The notes under the pieces were generated by a model, which saw only the letters and a program-made list of their open reading frames with translations, had not been told where the DNA came from and ran no database searches. A stretch of 64,000 nucleotides of DNA from Diphasiastrum complanatum (taxonomy: Eukaryota; Streptophyta; Lycopodiopsida; Lycopodiales; Lycopodiaceae), in contig CM055107.1 in the NCBI GenBank assembly GCA_029204225.1, forward strand, positions 31,707,410 through 31,771,409, written 5' to 3'. Shown here in pieces: positions 46,656 through 58,117 of the stretch. How positions within the stretch are numbered: the stretch's first letter is position 1; the number at the start of each line of letters is the position of its first letter. Made by a program: the position numbers and the translations under genes.

Positions 46656-47441
46656 ATTATTGATTATGATTATAATGATATCGAGTGGCAACTGGAAATA
46701 TGGCAAGGAGGCATTGGATGTCATGATGAAAAAATACAAATCTTATTCAGAAACCTTTGCTTAGTGAAGAAGAATTTTTCGAGTTTCAGAAAAGGTATAT
46801 ACCTAGGATTCATCATGAACTCGTGAGAACTGAAGAGTGTGCTAGTGGCCACGACATTACAATAGAAAATATGGTCGGTTTCGATGATGATGATCTTGTA
46901 AGATATTGTTCTATGACCTAATACCTAAACTGTTGTTCTAATTTTTGTGATTGTGATTTTATTTTTGTAATCTAAATATATCTCTTATTGCGTTGTTTTA
47001 TAGAATACCATCAAAGTATATTCCTTTGCTATAAGACATGGAAGCCTTCGGGAGGAATCGGCAGCTGGGCACAAGGATACATCCCTTGCTTACTATTTGA
47101 AAAAATAACGAAATTTGTATATATCATAGGAGTTTTAGTCCATTTGTCGCAACCATTATAATGACAATTACAGCATTGTCTGTTTGCTTAGGAGGCCACG
47201 ATTATGCCAAATGAGCATTTAAAATTGTTTTTGCTAAGAGGGATCTAGCTATTAAAATACTCGGTTATGTCCTTGGAAATACCACAAAAAGATCAACATC
47301 AATGTCTCTTTATTCGAGATATATAGAGATGAGCAAAAAGAAAAATATACAATTTTTAGATCCATATGAAAGGTGATTGTTCCTTCATGACAATACCATG
47401 CATCTCAAACTTGGAGATGATAAAATTGAAATTAAAATAGA

Positions 47442-48028
47442 TTATACATATATACACATGTTTTCCATTGTATCAAGAGGATCTCTCTTTCTGATGAATT
47501 TGAATGCTTTTCGAAAGATCATAATGTTTGGCGAGTTCTTTGCTTGATATTTAAATTGTGCTTGTTTGTAAAACCATTGGAATAGTTGTACTAAATAATT
47601 TTTTTTTGAATTATGTCCACCATGATTTGTAGCTCTATGAAATGCTCCTCTTGCTTGCCAATGTGATTTTTCCATGCCTTGTGATGACCAGATACTTAAG
47701 CTCTCATATTTGTTTGCAAAATAAGTTGCATGATGAAGCAACATGTGCTGCAAACAAGAGTTGTAATTAGTTGAAATTAGTAACATCAATAGAAATAAAT
47801 ATAATCATGAAGAAGATTCTATATAATGAAATTGATCAGAACCATGTAATGTGTTACGTGTTCTTCTCCCCAACAATCTCGTATGGATTTTACAAATGTG
47901 GCGCAATGATTTTGCAAAGTTCTCATATCTTCAAATGATAGGTTTTCTTTTATGATAACACCTATTAGTTTGTCTAAGTAATTCCAGACTTGTCCCTTTT
48001 CCACTCGATTACTTCTTCCAATGTTCAT
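47442..48028 (-). pseudogene. Transposase-like protein fragment
   Basis: Minus strand, from 48028: KGQVWNYLDKLIGVIIKE, CATFVKSIRDCWGEEHVTHY, an intron-like gap (47790-47818), then LLHHATYFANKYESLSIWS, SQGMEKSHWQARGAFHRATN and LVQLFQWFYKQAQFKY. The conserved His, Glu-Lys-Ser-His and Arg-rich pattern looks like the C-terminal part of a eukaryotic DNA transposase domain, but I cannot name the superfamily. LTR J is inserted just upstream, at 48041. Confidence 0.4.
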
Positions 48029-48040
48029 GTGGCTTGATTA

Positions 48041-48866
48041 TGTGAGAAATTGGCAAAAATCTAGCTTGGTATTTCTTATGATAGAAGTTTGTAAGTGAAT
48101 TTCACATGTGTGGAGGATGTTCCCACGTGTGGAGAATTCTAAAGTAAATAAAAATGTTTGATATAGGGGTCTCATAGAATTTCATAGTCAAGCATTTAGG
48201 TGTAGGATGTTGATAGGGTCAAATTTGACATAGATGTCAAATTATCCATTTCCACTTGTAATGCCACTATTGAGCCAAAATAGAGTAGGCGGCCAAACTT
48301 GTGCCAATTAGAGTGTAGACAAGTGTAATGCTTTTGTTTGATGAAGTTTAAGAGGTCCAATAGGTTTTAGAGGTGGAACCATGTGTGGTCCAATAGGAAT
48401 TTGAGGTGTGCTTGAATATAGTCCAATAGAATTTAGAGGTGCATGGATCAATGGTCCAATAGGATTAAGAGGTGGCAAAGTGTGATCCAATCATAGTTAA
48501 GCATAGTGGTAGCTCATGAATCTACTAGTATCATTGTACTCCTCATTTTGGATCTAATTGATTTTGAGATTGAGTGGATTTTGAGTGTCATTGAATTTCT
48601 AGCTTTCTCTCTCTACCCGAGAGCTCATGATGGTTTTTCTCTCTCTACCTGAGGAGAGCAACTTGTTTTTACTTAGAATAGTTTTGGAACACTTCCCACA
48701 CGTGTGAGTGAGTGTTGGAAGTGAATGAATGCATGTAGTAGTGTGTTTTTGCCATAGAATCAAAGATAGATCTTGAATCTCAATCTAGTCTTGATCTTGG
48801 TGCATCTACACACCTTAGGAGATCACAAGTACATGTAGTGGACAATCCATACATGTGAATTCAACA
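48041..48866 (+). repeat. LTR J (826 bp), copia type
   Basis: Starts TGTGAGAAATTGGC and ends TTCAACA directly before a PBS. Its start and boxes (CACATGTGTGGAGGATGTTC then CCCACGTGTGG) parallel the LTRs of C and E/G. CACACGTGTG is near 48700. Confidence 0.75.
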
Positions 48867-49084
48867 TGGTATCAGAGCCTACCTAAGGTTACCATGCATT
48901 TTGATCCATTTAAGTGAAAATCCAAGATAGATCTTGAATCTCAATCTAGTCTTGATCTTGGTGCATCTACACACCTTAGGAGATCACAGATACATGTTGT
49001 GGACAGTCCACACGTGTAAAATCAACATGGTATCAGAGCCTACCTAAGGTTACCATGCATTTTGATCCATTTAAGTGAAAACTT
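48763..49084 (+). repeat. 161-bp tandem duplication of LTR end plus primer binding site
   Basis: Units 48763-48923 and 48924-49084. Each contains the last about 103 bp of LTR J, TGGTATCAGAGCC (48867-48879 and 49028-49040) and the first leader bases, so the PBS is present twice. About 300 bp further on this remnant stops at a polypurine tract (49365-49372). Confidence 0.9.
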
Positions 49085-49364
49085 TTCATCAATCTTGAGC
49101 TAGAAATTGTCAAGATCCATTTTCCTAGCTATCTTGTCTAGATTTGGATCAAAAGAAATCAATAGGGCATTGATTGGGTCTGACCTGGTACTGTACGGAA
49201 TCAGGTGCTCAGACACATGTGAGGAACATCCAATTCCAAACATGTTGGGGATGAGATTTCGACTACTTCGATGTGAAGTCTATTTGGCGACATGAAGTTC
49301 GAACAACAAATTACATTTTTCTCTTTCGAGAAATTACTTCATGTTATGTTATGCATTTCCATTT

Positions 49365-49790
49365 AAGGAGGGTGTTGGAATGTAAATGGAATTGCTTACA
49401 TTACCATAGGTTACTTTGACCCAAAAGGTCGAGAGTTGTGTAACCATGGTCATTCATTATATTAGGCCTACTAAACTTAGAGTTAGCTAAGATAGTATGA
49501 AATTACCTTAGTAGAGACTCATGGGTCCACTAGGCCTAATTGTGACATTAAGTACCCCAACTTGACATATTGGAGGTACCTTATTCTTTCTATGTAATTT
49601 ATAGAAAGTTGGATAGTCTACAGTCAAGTAGTTGGATAGCCAATAGTCAAATAGTTGGATAGCCAATAGTCATAAAGTTAGATAGTCATCTTGGACTATA
49701 TATATATGTGTGCATCCCATTTGTATATGACACTTTTGTAAGAAATACTGACTATTCTCCTTGGCGGTCCACGAGTTTCTACAAGAGGGT
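49365..49790 (+). repeat. Polypurine tract and LTR K (right end uncertain)
   Basis: AAGGAGGG (49365-49372) precedes TGTTGGAATG at 49373, a typical copia LTR start. Inside, a 24-bp unit with AGTTGGATAGCCAATAGTCA is repeated about four times (49611-49690). TATATATATA at 49699-49708 is a possible TATA box. No second LTR was seen. Confidence 0.65.
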
Positions 49791-49799
49791 TTCTAGCCA

Positions 49800-50625
49800 T
49801 CTCTCTCTTCTTTTGAGAATGCTTTGTGTGATAGAATAGTTAAAATCCTTGATCCTTAGGCTTCTATTTCCTACATGAAGAAGCACATAGTAGAGGATGA
49901 GCACGATGGTCGCATTATCACTCGCATGAGGCAACTCACGCATGAACACAATGACCAAAAAAAGGAGAAATGACTTAGACACCCGTTTTTCGAAGAAGTT
50001 GAAATTTTATTGAAAAATGCCAATATTTTGAACGTTAAATTCAAAACAAATTTTTAAAAATTAAAAAAGTCTTCTTTTGTTATAATTTACAAATATGAGA
50101 AATTATAAGCTATCAATTATTTTTGTCATTCACAAATTTGTTCTTGTTGAGCAACTCAAATTTGAACAACTTATTGATTTTGAAAAAAAGAATTAGAATA
50201 ATGTCCAAATTTTAAACTTTGAACTTAAACCTAAAAAAAGTAGTTATGTTTTTACGTAACTTACATGGTTTGAAAATTCTTAGATTAACTTATCTGTTAA
50301 AAATTTTCTAAAAGTATACATATTTAACTTGTTTAAGAATATCTGTAATGACTAGAATATTGAAATTTGAAATTGATTGTATTTCAGAAATGTATACGAG
50401 ACAATTAAAAAAAAATGTGAAGGTTTACTATTTGAAAATTTGTAAAGATCTTATGTCTAGCTTGAAAAGATTTTTGAAAATGTGTGTCAATTTGAGATGT
50501 TTGTTTTTCAGTTTGAGAGATGCTAAAAAGTATGTTGATTTTTGAACGTATGTTGTTTTTTCTATTCATTTGTTTGTTACAGCTAACAAGATAAGGTACC
50601 ACAGTTAGACCTTATCATGAGTCTA
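49800..50625. other. A+T-rich DNA, nothing recognised
   Basis: No coding sequence, LTR or repeat could be supported. Confidence 0.5.
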
Positions 50626-50830
50626 TTATACCGAAAATATAGCTCTTGTAGCTTTAATTTGGGTGAAAGTTGCAACTATGAGAAATGGGACTAGAGCTTG
50701 TAGCAATGAGTTGCCCAGGAGGAGGCCAATTACAAGCTTTCCAACACCTAACAAGACCACTGAGATGCTAGACCTTGCACCAAACCGATATTGGCCTGCC
50801 AGCTTGCCAAAAAACATCTTGTTGTGCCAA
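50626..50830 (-). pseudogene. Molybdate transporter (MOT1)-like fragment
   Basis: The minus strand reads GKLAGQYRFGARSSISVVLL, GVGKLVIGLLLGNSLLQ and ALVPF. The GLAGQYRFGAR-S motif and following hydrophobic helix with G-K and G-NSL are characteristic of MOT1/SulP-like molybdate transporters. Only about 45 codons match. The residues before it are altered and after ALVPF the similarity ends (VATFTQIK). It could be one exon of a larger gene, but I see no neighbouring exons, so a pseudogene fragment is more likely. Confidence 0.5.
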
Positions 50831-50839
50831 GAACATCTG

Positions 50840-51685
50840 CAAATAATAAATTCTTAATGCATAAAGTAGCTCATTATTGAGTAATAGCATGACAACTAGT
50901 GACAAAGAGAGCTGCTAACCTTCTCATCGCAGTTTGCTTTGAAACTATGAAATCATCATGAATAATCAAGTATACAACACTCTAAAACGGTTATCATGAA
51001 CTCCCACAATCACCCTTGATTTGAGCTATGGACTGAATTTAGTAATAATCAATCAATACATACAGCAACCGGAATCGCATTGCACTGTACTATGTAGCAT
51101 GACATCCTGCTTTGAAAATGGTCATCATGGACTCCCAACGTCTTCCTTGACTTTTGAGGATTGGAGTAGGTTCAATGATAAACAATCATTATCTAAAGGC
51201 TCAAATTACTTGGAGCTTTTCCATGTTACTTATTAGTTTGTGTACCACAAGGCCACAAAGTAAAAAAGAACATATCAGATCACATCATCATCACTTCAAC
51301 AAAAGATATTTTCAAACTAACAACAGTGTTTGAAGGTGTTAATCAGCTTATGCAAGCATATTAAATCACACCCAAAAAGACAACCAAATAAAAATTCGTA
51401 GGCATTGAAGTTTTGAGATTTGAAAAATTTTTAGTCACACTAAGAAAAGCAAGTGGTAGTAGATTAACAATTTAGTGAAACAAACAGGCTTCTACCTATC
51501 ATACAAAACTTGTAACACAACAATACAAGTAGATTTATTGTTCATGATAAGATATCACTCTTTGAGGCTTTAACATCATAGGAACATGTCAAACATTTTG
51601 TATTCTTCTAATATCACAAAGTTTATCTCAAGCATCCTTCTGATATCACACTGCATAGGTAAACAATCATACGAAACTTGTGCAA
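50840..51685. other. No gene recognised
   Basis: Two similar short stretches (near 50990 and 51110, both with CATCATGRACTCCCA) suggest a small duplication. Nothing else is supported. Confidence 0.4.
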
Positions 51686-52928
51686 CAAATGGTCCCTTGA
51701 GTTCGTATCAGACACAAGAGCATATGGCCTCCAACATGTAGCAACTAATTTCAATCAATTTCTAATTTGAAAGGCCTATCTCCCTAAAGACGTTATTGGG
51801 TCTGTAATTTGCATGGCCGTACTATTTGTGATGAGTCGTCCAATGGCTAGGTTGTTTCTGTGGATTTTCCTCGACGTTGCCAACTAACTGGAACAAGCAG
51901 CCGGGAAAACCAACTTGTTCGATGATACAGGACCAATATCTTGGAAGGTGAAAAACTAGGCCATTTTCTTTGGGCTAATAGCGTCCTTTTTGGCACAAAC
52001 TTCATTTTTGGGCAAACGAAGCTGAAATTTAACAACATAGGGTCCCTTGGGTTTGTATCGGACACACAAACCTGTCGTCCAACATTCTGGCAAGTATCAA
52101 TGGATTCCGACCAATTCTCAGTACAATTATTTTGCGATAAGCCGTTCTTGTGTCTGACATTTGCATGGGCGTTTCTCTGTTCGTACATAGTTGTTCAAGG
52201 CATAAATTGTTCCAATAAGTTTGCCTCGATATTGCCCACTGGACAAAATAAACGGTTGGAAAAACAGACTCTGTTTGGTGATACTTGACCAATATTTGCG
52301 AATGTGACAAACTAGTCCATTCAATATGCCCTAATAACATCATTAGGCAAACGAAGCCAAAATTGAGCATCAGATGGATCCCTTAGATTCATATCAGACA
52401 ACAACAAACCTATGGCCACCTTTCGTCTAACTTTATGGTGTGTACAAACTGATTCCAACCAATTCGTAGGTGTAGAGGCCTCGATTTCGAAAAGCCTTTA
52501 TTAGAAGGGGACTTTGTATGGTTGTTTCTGTATTCGTATGAAAATGTTTTGGCCTAGGTTGTTTCGACGAGTTTGTCTGATGCTCTCAGTTGGCCGAAAC
52601 AATCAGTCATGTCGGCGACACTGGACCAACATTCAAGAAGGTGAAAAATTTGTCCATTTCCTATGGCTCAACAACGTCCTTTCTTGCACCAAGTGTGTTT
52701 CTTGGAAAACGAAACCATAATTGAGCAGTAGAGGGTCCCATTGGGTTTTCGTCGGACACATGAAGCCATGGCCACCTTCCATTCAAAATTTCAACAGGTA
52801 TCAACTAATTCCAACCAATTCTTGGCCCTCAACCTCCATTCGAAGTTCGACCCCAAAATAGGCTTCGGGGACAAGTGGCTCGTTGGGTTTCTTAACTGGT
52901 CAAAATCGTCCGGATTTGCAAACGGGAT
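51686..52928. repeat. Tandem array of diverged ~345-bp repeats, about 3.6 copies
   Basis: A landmark, GGTCCCTTGGGTTYGTATCR followed by GACACA...CCAACATT and TCCAACCAATTC, recurs at about 51687, 52041, 52376 and 52732 (spacings about 354, 335, 356). Between landmarks each unit repeats GACCAATATT, GTGAAAAACT.GTCCATT and GGCAAACGAAGC-like stretches in the same order. Copies differ strongly (perhaps 30-40%), so it is an old array. Open frames here are incidental. Confidence 0.78.
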
Positions 52929-52984
52929 GTAATAGATCTTAACACCACAGTAGGGCAAACACTAACTGATCCACCCAACCTTGC
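52929..52984. repeat. 56-bp segment shared with 15538-15594
   Basis: Ends at CCTTGC exactly where copia H sequence begins on the other side. It forms the end of the truncated RT reading frame on the minus strand. Confidence 0.7.
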
Positions 52985-54015
52985 GTAAGTGTGATGTCCT
53001 CAAAGGATCTTTCATCACCTTTATTAGGATCTTTTACAATTTGCTCCATTGGAGTATCTATGCTCTTAGAATTTTCCATATGAAATTTTTTCAACATAGA
53101 GTGAGCATATCTAGATTGGCATATAAAGACATAATTTTCAAAAAAATCAATTTCTAGGCCTAGGATGTAATGCATCTCTCCTAGATCTTGCATTTTAAAC
53201 TCACATCCAAGTGCTAGCTCGGTTTCATCAACTAGCTTTCAAAGAATAATGTCATCAACATAAATTAGAAGAATGACAATATTGCTATCAACAAACTTTA
53301 GATACATGGAAGGATCATAGTCACTAAGAGTAAATCCTAGTGAGATAAGAAAAGAGTTAAGTCTTGAATACCATGATCTTGGTGCTTGCTTGAGTCCATA
53401 AAGACTTTTGAAGAGCAAGCACACTTTGGACTCATCCTTGATGAATCCTTGAGGTTGTTCCATATAGATCTCCTCCTCAAGATAACCATTTAGAAAAGCA
53501 TTGGATACATCTAATTGGAACACCTTCCACTTGAAAAAACAAGCAAGAGAAATAAGAATTCTTAGGTCTCCTCATAATCAAGACCATGGATTTGAGCAAA
53601 TCCTTTGGCACATATTCTTGCTTTATGCTTGTTGATGGTGCCATCATGATTGAACTTGATCCGAAATACCCACTTGCAACCAATCACATGCTTGTTGGAT
53701 GGAGGATCCACAAGCTCCCAAGTATTGTTGGTGATCAATGCATCATACTCTTGCTTCATGGCATCATAGCACTCCTTGGTATTGAGTGCCTCTTGTACAT
53801 TCTTTGGCTCTTCATGAGACATAAAAAACATAATTAGTGAAATCAAGATCCACTTGTTTGCCTTTGTCATCATATGAGAGCCTCTTAGGCTCGGATCTAT
53901 CTCTCATGGATCTTCTTGGTGAGAAAATCCGAGGAGAGTCTTCTTCAAATCTCGACCCCATCACATCATGATTGTCTTCAAGATCAATAATTGATGATGC
54001 ATCCATAGATTTCTT
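52985..54015 (-). pseudogene. Copia remnant H: linker and RT, truncated
   Basis: From 54015 down: a linker with SPRRSMRDRSEPKRLSYD, EEPKNVQEALNTKECYDAM, then RT with GCKWVFRIKFNHDGT, AKGFAQIHGLDYEET, MFQLDVSNAFLNGYLEEE, YGLKQAPRSWYSRL and LLIYVDDIIL (YVDD near 53245). After several frame breaks (near 53850, 53540 and 53235) it ends at EDITL near 52985, before RNase H. Element G interrupts it on the right, with ttctt (54011-54015) the likely target duplication. Confidence 0.88.
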
Positions 54016-54386
54016 TGTGAAAAATGCAAAAATAAGCTTGGTAGAGGCCAAAAATCTTGTATATAGATAAACACACATGTGTGGAGCCTATTCCCACGTG
54101 TGAAAATAGTGTACTTGTCATGTACCATAATCATATAGGTTGTACATATGATTTACTTCAAGTTCTAGTGGCTAAAAAGGCCAAAAACTAGTTTTCTAGA
54201 CATATGACACATGGCATCAATCTATTGATTGCATGAACCACATCCTTTGGTTAGGTGTCATATCCCATGTGTAGAGGACAGCTCACATGTGTGGAATAAG
54301 CTGAAGTAGGCGAATTTTGACTTCTAGAAGATTTCCAAGTAGATCTCCATATAGAAGGAAAATGGACCAAAAGTGCTCAAAATAGA
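54016..54386 (+). repeat. 5' LTR of element G, part 1
   Basis: Begins TGTGAAAAATGC as in the solo LTR. It is cut at the ataga target site (54382-54386) of element I and resumes at 60549. Confidence 0.93.
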
Positions 54387-55068
54387 TGTAAAAATTACAG
54401 CAAATAAGGATCCTAAAACACTTGAAATGATGAGGGAAACAATAGATTATGATTTCATAAGATTAGCACAAGTTGAACCATCAAAATCCATCAAAAATCT
54501 ATGCTTGAACCTCACTAAATGGCCCAAATCCTTGAAGAAGGCTTCACACGTGTGAAAGTACGGCCTCCCACAGTCTGAGTACTGTACACCAGACCTACAT
54601 TCAATCCTATAATCATTAGTAATCACAAGTACTCAAACAATTATGAACATAGAGAGCAATTGCACCATTATGAGAGAAAAAACATGAAATTGCTTGATTG
54701 ATTTTGGTGAGATATCATCACCTATATATACATGATCCATCACGGTTTTGGGCAGGTATGAGTAGCCCTAAACCTATCCCTAATGCTAATTTTGGTGGAT
54801 CTTTCATCCCTACCAAGTTAGGGTTGGAATCTTGGAGATCCCTCAACAATGCAAAAATTACCAAAAATAGCTCCTATTTTTTCTCCCTTGTATCTAAGCA
54901 TAATTTGGACTCATTCCAAAGGTTCTAACACTTAGGTCTACTTGAGAACATCCTTATGAATGGAATCCTATGCTATTTGGCACGTGTGACAAGCCACATC
55001 ATGACCATCTAACTATTTACAAGTCATATGACCAAAACTAGTCAAGCTAGAATTGTGAATTTTTAACA
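54387..55068 (-). repeat. 3' LTR of element I (682 bp)
   Basis: Minus strand TGTTAAAAATTC to AATTTTTACA. CTTCACACGTGTGAAAG near 54543 is a palindromic CACGTG box. TATATATA lies near 54723. It is preceded by polypurine tract GAGGAGGAG (55069-55077). Confidence 0.95.
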
Positions 55069-55082
55069 CTCCTCCTCACTAT

Positions 55083-57260
55083 CTAGCTTGGTTCAATCAT
55101 TGCTTTACTAATCACTCCAAGTGATGATCTGAACTTCATAAAAGGTGTCTTTTGAAGTGGTTTAGTAAGTAGATCAGCTACACATTCATTGCTTGGAACA
55201 TGCTCCAAAGCAATCTCCTTGGCTTGCACCATTTCTCTCACAAAGTGATGGCATATCTCAATGTGCTTAGATCTTCTATGGAAGATTGGGTTAGATGCAA
55301 GGTGTTGGGCTGATATATTGTCATTGTAGATGATTGGTGCCTCCTCTGAATCCATGATCTTTAGTTCCACCAATAATCTCTTGATCCAAAGTACCTCCTT
55401 TGTAGTGGTTGTCAAAGCTTTGTACTCGGCCTCGGTTGAAGATAGAGATATAGTTTCTTGCTTTTTTGAAAGCCATGAAACCACACCTTCTCCTATGAAA
55501 GTTGAATAGGCACTTGTTGATTTCCTATCCCTCTTGTCCCCTGCAAAATCTGAATCACTAAATGCATGAAGGTTAATCACATCTCCTCTATATAGAATCC
55601 CAAAATCCAATGTACCCGAGATGTATCTTAGAATCCTCTTAGCCTTTTTCCAATGGATATTCAATGGCTTTTGCATGGATTGGCTCAACCTACATACACT
55701 AAAGCTAAGATCTGGTCTAGTTATAGTGATCCACATTAAGGAACCTATAAGTTGCCTAAACAAAGTGATGTCCATGAAGGATCTTTCATCATCTTCATTT
55801 GGCACTTTTACATCTTGCTCCATTGGTGTGTCAACACTTTTGCATACTTCCATCTTAAACTTCTTCAAAAGACTTTGAGCATAGTTTACTTGACTTATAA
55901 AGATAAAATCAGACCCTCTAAGTACTTCTATGCCTAAGATGAAGTGAAGACGCCCTAGATCTACCATCTTGAACTCTAAGGATAGATCTATCTTGATTTT
56001 TTCAATACCATCAACATTATTTCCACTAATGATGATGTCATCTACATAAATGAGTAAAAGTACAATACCAACATCATCAAACTTAATGTAAAGAGTGGGA
56101 TCATATTCACTTTGAACAAAAGAAAGTGAAATAAGATAGCAATGTAGTCTTGAATTCCAAGATCTCGAGGCTTGCTTCAAGCCATAGACGCTTCTTTGGA
56201 GATGGCATACTTTGTTCTCCATTCCATGCTTGATGAACCCTTGTGGCTGCTCCATATAGATATCCTCTTCCAAAAAACCATTCAAGAAAGCATTAGAGAC
56301 ATCCATTTGACATAGAATCCATCCAAAATGTGATGCAAGTGCAATGATTAGTCTTATTGTGACCATCTTGGCCACGGGTGCAAAAGTTTCCTCATAGTCT
56401 ATCCCTCTCTCTTGAGCATAACCTTTTGCAACTAATCTTGCTTTATGTTTGTTAACACTCCCATTTGCATTCAACTTAAGCTTGAAGACCCACTTGCATC
56501 CTATTACATTCCTTTGAGGTCTCTCAACAAGCAACCAAGTTTCATTCTCAATCAAGGCATCATACTCATCCAACATAGCTTTATACCATTCTTTGGAGTT
56601 CAATGCATCTTCAACATTAGACGGTTCTTCAAAACTAGATAAAGCATAAGAAGTGGATGATATACCCTCAACTTTCTGTCCTTTGCCTTGATATGTGAGC
56701 CTTGATGGCTCCACTTTTGCCCTTGAAGATCTCCTTGGTGTGATAGGTGGGTTTGGTGCTTGCTCCTCCATGAGCTCCTCCTCAAAACCAAGATCTTGCT
56801 CCTCGACCATCTTCTTCTTGATTGTTGGAGCACTTGAGCCTTCTTCAAGCATATGCATATGATGTTCATCAAAGATGACATCCCTTGAAACAACAAATTT
56901 GTTCAAGGATGGGAGATAGACTTTGTAGCCCTTGCTTGAGCTTGCATATCCAAGCATGATCCCTCTTGTGGAAGATGGATCCTCCTTGGTTCTTGTTTCC
57001 AATGGCACATGCACATAACATATACACCCAAAAACTTTCAAGTGATTAAGATTGGGTTTCTTTCCATACAACATCTCATATGGAGTTTTGCCTTCAATTG
57101 CTTTGCAAGACACCCTATTCATCAAGTAGTTTGCACATACAAGAGACTCACCCCAAAAGGATTTGGGCAAACAAGCATCTAATCTTAAAGCCTTAGAACA
57201 TTCACATAATGTTCTATTCCTTCTTTCAGCAACTCCATTTGTTGAGGAGTGTAAGGACAA
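55083..57260 (-). pseudogene. Element I pol: integrase end, RT and RNase H
   Basis: 725 codons open. It starts in the integrase at NGVAERRNRTLCEC (the catalytic Glu region), then the linker (PRRSSRAKVEPSRLTYQG) and RT with CQMDVSNAFLNGFLEED, YGLKQASRSWNSRLH and LLIYVDDIIISG. RNase H shows FSDSDFAGDKRDRKST, SLSSTEAEYKAL, YNDNISAQHLASNP and ADLLTKPLQKTPF. All catalytic motifs are present. It is separated from the upstream frame by loss of one A in the CAACAAAATGG stretch near 57240. Confidence 0.93.
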
Positions 57261-58117
57261 GAAGTCTCTTTCTTGATCCCTTCCTCCTCACAAAAGGCCT
57301 TGAACTCATTGGAGATGAATTCTCCACCATTGTCACTTCTAAGGATCTTGATGCTATGATTATGATGCTTTTCCACAAACAACTTGAACTTTACAAAAGT
57401 ATCAAATACTTGAGACTTGAAGGAAAGTAAGAACACCCAACAATATCTTGAGTAGTCATCAATGAAGGTTAAAAACATGGATGAACCTCCATTAGATTTG
57501 GTGCTAGCAATGTGCACATCCGAGTGTATGAGTTCAAGAGGATGAGATGACTTTGTGATGGAGTTAGGAAACACCTTCTTATGTGCCTTGGATAAGGCAC
57601 AAGCTTCACAAACCTTGTCTTCCTTCCCAATAGACCTTGGTAGGCCTAAAGCATACTCCTCCTTGATCATAGCCTCCATGGAACCCGAGTTGACATGTCC
57701 AAGTCTTTTGTCCCATAAAGTAAAGGTAGATATCTTGCTCTTCTCGGCCAACATGACAACATTAGTATCCACAAATGCATCTAGCTTATAAAGTTTGCCA
57801 AGTCTAGTGCCCTTAGCCACTATCTTACCCTTCTTCTTGATGAAATATTCATTTGAAGCAAAGTCAACATTGAAACCATTGTCTACCATTTGGCCAACAC
57901 TTAGTAGATTCTTTGTTATTGTAGGAATGTACAAAACACCTTCTATGTTGATCTTTTTGGAAGATCCTAAGCAAAGGGGAATGCTACCAACTCCTTCAAT
58001 CTTACAAGCTTCATCATTTGCTGTATAGATAGACTTTATAGGTCCATCATAAGATAAGAGAGAAGAGAAAAACTCCCTTTTACTAGTCATGTGTGAACTA
58101 GCACCCGAGTCAATCCA
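57235..58117 (-). pseudogene. Element I protease and integrase N-terminal part
   Basis: Immediately after the TAG at 58118-58120 the frame continues WIDSGASSHMTSKREF (protease active-site DSGA), then LLSVGQMVDNGFNVDF, the HHCC zinc site (H in LWDKRLGHVN, C in VCEACALS), and integrase core residues D in LELIHSDVH and D in LRSDNGGEF. The catalytic Glu follows only after the frameshift near 57240. The frame is the same as gag. Confidence 0.92.

Noticed and set aside
48763-49084. Possible CRISPR-like or satellite repeat
   Set aside because: Only two direct units without spacers; it is a duplicated LTR end with PBS.
51847-52370. Overlapping frames of 65-115 codons on both strands
   Set aside because: They fall in the tandem ~345-bp array, are not conserved between units and show no domain.
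54698-54928. 76-residue frame occurring identically at 60173-60403
   Set aside because: Both lie in the two LTRs of element I, so identity reflects LTR identity, not a gene family. The strand is opposite to the element's coding strand.
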